DNA of 15,889 nucleotides from Planctomycetaceae bacterium (lineage in GTDB: Bacteria > Planctomycetota > Planctomycetia > Planctomycetales > Planctomycetaceae), in assembly GCA_020426065.1 (NCBI GenBank), contig JAGQQT010000027.1, positions 1 through 15,889 of the forward strand. Reading direction: 5' to 3'. Numbering within the stretch: position 1 is the first letter of the stretch; every line of letters starts with the position of its first letter. Of the stretch, positions 15,008-15,889 are shown piece by piece. A model generated the notes under the pieces. The model had not been told where the DNA came from. It worked only from the letters and a program-made list of their open reading frames with translations, and made no database searches. The position numbers were made by a program, and so were the translations under genes.

Positions 15008-15889
15008 ATGAAAAACTCCCAGGGATCTCTGTTGCTGGTTGACGATGACCGTCACATCCTCGAAGCAATGGCCGACTATCTCCGTCGGCTCGGGTATCGT
15101 ACCGAAACCGCCACGACCTGCCGTGCCGCCATGGCCCGGATGCAGGAATTCCCGTTCGAATGCGTCGTTTGCGATGTCAATCTGCCCGACCAGGACGGAT
15201 TCCAACTGCTCGAATGGGCCAGCCAGAATCAGCCTGAAACCGCCATCATCATGCTGACCGGTTACGGCACGATTGAAAGCGCTGTGGAAGCAATTCGGAT
15301 CGGTGCCTTCGACTATCTCACTAAACCAGTCATCGATGACGAACTGAACCTGTCCATTCAGCGGGCACTGGGACAACGCCGTATTGTTGAAGAAAACAAG
15401 GCCCTCAAGGCTCAACTGGATGAACGCTTTGGCATGGCCAACATTATCGGCCGTGACTACAAAATGTCCAAAATGTTTGACCTGATCGAAAGCGTGGCCG
15501 ACACCAGGACCACCGTTTTGATCCTGGGGGAAAACGGGACCGGAAAAACAATGACCGCCCGGGCGATTCATCAGATGAGTGATCGCCGCGACAAACCGTT
15601 CGTGGAAGTGGCTTGTGGAGCCCTGCCCGATACGCTGCTGGAAAGCGAACTGTTCGGACACGTTCAGGGAGCGTTCACGGGAGCCTCTCATGATAAAATC
15701 GGGAAGTTCCTCCAGGCCAACGGCGGAACGATTTTCCTCGATGAAATTGCTACCGCCTCTCCACAACTGCAGGTCAAACTGCTGCGAGTGCTGCAGGATC
15801 GGGAATTTGAAGCAGTCGGTGGCAACCAGACCCACAAAGTCGACTGCCGGGTGATTCTGGCAACCAATGAAGATCTCGAAGCCCGTGTT
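15008..15889 (+). CDS. NtrC-family sigma-54-dependent response regulator (partial)
   Basis: The first 294 codons; the gene runs off the right edge. Residues about 6-122 are a receiver domain: acidic D12/D13, phosphoacceptor D56 in [13 protein letters not shown] switch region [10 protein letters not shown], and K106 in LTKP. A helical linker follows. The AAA+ sigma-54 activator domain begins near 143: Walker A GENGTGKT (174-181, where the usual form is GESGTGKE), the sigma-54-contacting GAFTGA loop (221-226) in [13 protein letters not shown], Walker B IFLDEI with D245/E246, and sensor I region VILATN. The protein should continue into the rest of AAA+ and a Fis-type DNA-binding domain. It activates RNA polymerase with sigma-54 after phosphorylation by a histidine kinase that is not visible here. 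The start ATG has only a weak GAGAG 5 bases upstream. Its targets are unknown. Confidence 0.93.
   Translation, partial: MKNSQGSLLLVDDDRHILEAMADYLRRLGYRTETATTCRAAMARMQEFPFECVVCDVNLPDQDGFQLLEWASQNQPETAIIMLTGYGTIESAVEAIRIGAFDYLTKPVIDDELNLSIQRALGQRRIVEENKALKAQLDERFGMANIIGRDYKMSKMFDLIESVADTRTTVLILGENGTGKTMTARAIHQMSDRRDKPFVEVACGALPDTLLESELFGHVQGAFTGASHDKIGKFLQANGGTIFLDEIATASPQLQVKLLRVLQDREFEAVGGNQTHKVDCRVILATNEDLEARV

Noticed and set aside
1..15889. Mobile elements, CRISPR arrays, tRNA or rRNA genes
   Set aside because: No transposase or integrase, no regularly spaced repeats and no tRNA/rRNA-like sequence was seen on reading; composition and gene types look like an ordinary chromosome.

Overview
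The window looks like a chromosomal piece of a planctomycete (order Planctomycetales, in the broad Gimesia/Rubinisphaera/Planctomyces neighbourhood; the genus is inferred and not certain). The strongest sign is the pair at the left end: a secreted protein with a planctomycete cytochrome c domain plus DUF1549/DUF1553, followed by a Tat-exported DUF1501 protein. This pairing is a lineage signature. GC content is moderately high by eye, and gene density is normal for a chromosome. I see no mobile element, tRNA, rRNA or CRISPR array.

Layout, left to right. (1) Minus strand, 1-3465: the start of a DUF1501 gene, cut by the window edge, and the upstream PSCyt1-DUF1549-DUF1553 gene. (2) A divergent intergenic region, 3466-3834. 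(3) Plus strand, 3835-7977: an AlaC-type PLP aminotransferase ending at an intrinsic terminator, then ilvD (dihydroxy-acid dehydratase), then a nucleoside-hydrolase-fold protein whose start overlaps the end of ilvD by 11 bases. (4) Minus strand, 7986-10283: an exported Prc/Tsp-type (S41) protease homologue, tail to tail with the previous gene. (5) Minus strand, 10389-13284: an SGLT-type sodium/sugar symporter and an exported aldose 1-epimerase, probably one sugar-uptake unit. (6) Minus strand, 13505-14437: a tandem UspA universal stress protein with a long stem-loop behind it. (7) An intergenic region of about 570 bases. (8) Plus strand, 15008 to the window end: an NtrC-type sigma-54-dependent response regulator, cut in its AAA+ domain.

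How the genes may work together: alaC and ilvD both belong to pyruvate, alanine and branched-chain amino acid metabolism. The symporter keeps the vSGLT sugar-binding residues N64, Q69, E88, N260 and K294, and with a periplasmic mutarotase it makes a plausible Na+-driven hexose import module. The stress protein and the response regulator are divergent neighbours.

The two most unusual observations are enzymes that have lost their chemistry. The S41 protease homologue has glycine at the positions of both the catalytic serine and the catalytic lysine. The nucleoside-hydrolase homologue lacks several of the Ca2+/ribose-binding residues of its family. Both keep a full-length fold and intact reading frame, so they look like maintained pseudo-enzymes or enzymes with altered chemistry rather than decaying genes. 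I found no clearly new multi-gene system; the remaining findings are candidate regulatory structures.
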